From positions 1 through 5,395 of the forward strand of contig DATBDZ010000097.1 of assembly GCA_036276235.1 (NCBI GenBank): 5,395 bases of DNA, given 5' to 3'. Below are positions 4,872 to 5,395 of this stretch, one piece after another. Position 1 is the stretch's first letter, and each line of letters starts with the position of its first letter. Source of the DNA: JANWHF01 sp036276235 (GTDB lineage: Bacteria > Planctomycetota > Phycisphaerae > Tepidisphaerales > Tepidisphaeraceae). Position numbers and translations under genes: made by a program. The notes beneath the pieces are model-generated. The model saw only the letters and a list, made by a program, of their open reading frames with translations. It made no database searches and was not told where the DNA came from.

Positions 4872-5395
4872 ATGAAGGAACTGGACGGACTGGATAATAA
4901 TCTCGAGCAATCGCAGGAGAGCACTGAGCCGGCGCATGTGGTGAGCCGCGAGGAGTTGGCCGAGGCGCATGCAACCGCGGCGCGGCTGATCGATCAGCTC
5001 AAGACCATTCCCGAGGGGGATCTGGTCGGCGAAATTCTGGCCAACGCGCTGAAGCTCCTGCGCGATCACACCAATCGCGGCGACGTGAAGCTGATCGATA
5101 AATCCTTCAAGGAGCTGCGGTATGCGCTGAAAGTTTTTTCGCCATATCGCGATGTGCGCAAGGTGAGCATTTTCGGCTCGGCGCGCACGCCTGAGAGCCA
5201 TCCTGATTATCGGCAGGCGGCGGACTTCGGGAAGAAAATGGCCGCCGCCGGTTGGATGGTGATCACCGGGGCCGGCGGCGGAATCATGGCCGCCGGGCAC
5301 GGCGGGGCGGGGGCCGATCCTTCCTTCGGTCTGGCGATCCGCCTGCCCTTCGAGCAGCTCACCAATCGCTTCATCGCCAACGATCCGAAGCTGAT
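4872..5395 (+). CDS. LOG-family Rossmann-fold nucleotide-binding protein, 3' end beyond the window
   Basis: The first 174 codons are open and the gene continues past the right edge. Residues 1-20 are acidic and polar. Residues 24-90 look helical (LAEAHATAARLIDQL and following) and form an extension before the Rossmann core. The core opens with KVSIFGSAR (97-105) and has the phosphate-binding glycine loop TGAGGGIM (132-139), followed by FGLAIRLPFEQ (152-162), all typical of the lysine-decarboxylase-like/LOG superfamily (COG1611, TIGR00730). The catalytic PGGxGT motif should lie downstream and cannot be checked. Characterised members are phosphoribohydrolases that release the base from nucleoside 5'-monophosphates (plant cytokinin LOG, bacterial PpnN). 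The substrate here is unknown, and an old 'lysine decarboxylase' label would be misleading. The ATG is fixed by GGAGGAAGG at 4854-4862. Confidence 0.9.
   Translation, partial: MKELDGLDNNLEQSQESTEPAHVVSREELAEAHATAARLIDQLKTIPEGDLVGEILANALKLLRDHTNRGDVKLIDKSFKELRYALKVFSPYRDVRKVSIFGSARTPESHPDYRQAADFGKKMAAAGWMVITGAGGGIMAAGHGGAGADPSFGLAIRLPFEQLTNRFIANDPKL

Noticed and set aside
4836..5300. A 154-residue minus-strand frame opposite the LOG gene
   Set aside because: The plus frame has a strong ribosome binding site and the LOG-family glycine loop. The minus frame has no family features.
194..5395. A multi-gene defence or biosynthetic system
   Set aside because: The genes are unrelated single functions on alternating strands with separate spacers. 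No nuclease, toxin, reverse transcriptase or biosynthetic core is present.

Overview
This window looks like ordinary chromosomal DNA from a GC-rich environmental bacterium. I lean towards a planctomycete. The grounds are the small Gly-rich anchored protein ending in a VGRGVV-type tail, the degenerate heptanucleotide spacers and the many palindromic intergenic repeats. That lineage call is an inference from style, not from a marker gene, and is moderate at best. No rRNA, tRNA, CRISPR, transposase or phage gene is visible.

Layout. Positions 1-193 hold two kinds of palindromic repeat and the 3' flank of zwf. The minus strand then carries, in transcription order, a small membrane-anchored protein of unknown function (2059-1802) and, 66 bases on, glucose-6-phosphate dehydrogenase (zwf, 1735-194). 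Diverging from these across 157 bases is a plus-strand M29-family aminopeptidase (2217-3338). A spacer built largely of two heptanucleotide repeat tracts (3339-3517) separates it from a plus-strand GNAT acetyltransferase of the phosphinothricin/methionine-sulfoximine acetyltransferase type (3518-4012). The 293-base gap between that gene and the convergent minus-strand gene is mostly palindromes, including one 139-base near-perfect inverted repeat (4131-4269). The minus-strand gene is a half-size EamA/DMT transporter (4803-4306). Diverging from it across 68 bases is a LOG-family Rossmann-fold gene (4872 onward) that runs off the right edge.

Function. zwf is the oxidative pentose-phosphate entry step. 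The aminopeptidase, acetyltransferase, transporter and LOG protein are housekeeping or accessory single genes with no evident shared pathway. I do not see a multi-gene system. Apart from the small unknown protein, the interest lies in the intergenic DNA. Two palindromic elements near positions 1-55 and 4087-4129 share a GTAG-headed hairpin design with paired (compensatory) stem changes and a similar central spacer. This is the organisation expected of REP/BIME elements. There are also heptad arrays, a MITE-like palindrome, and hairpins placed at gene ends and leaders.
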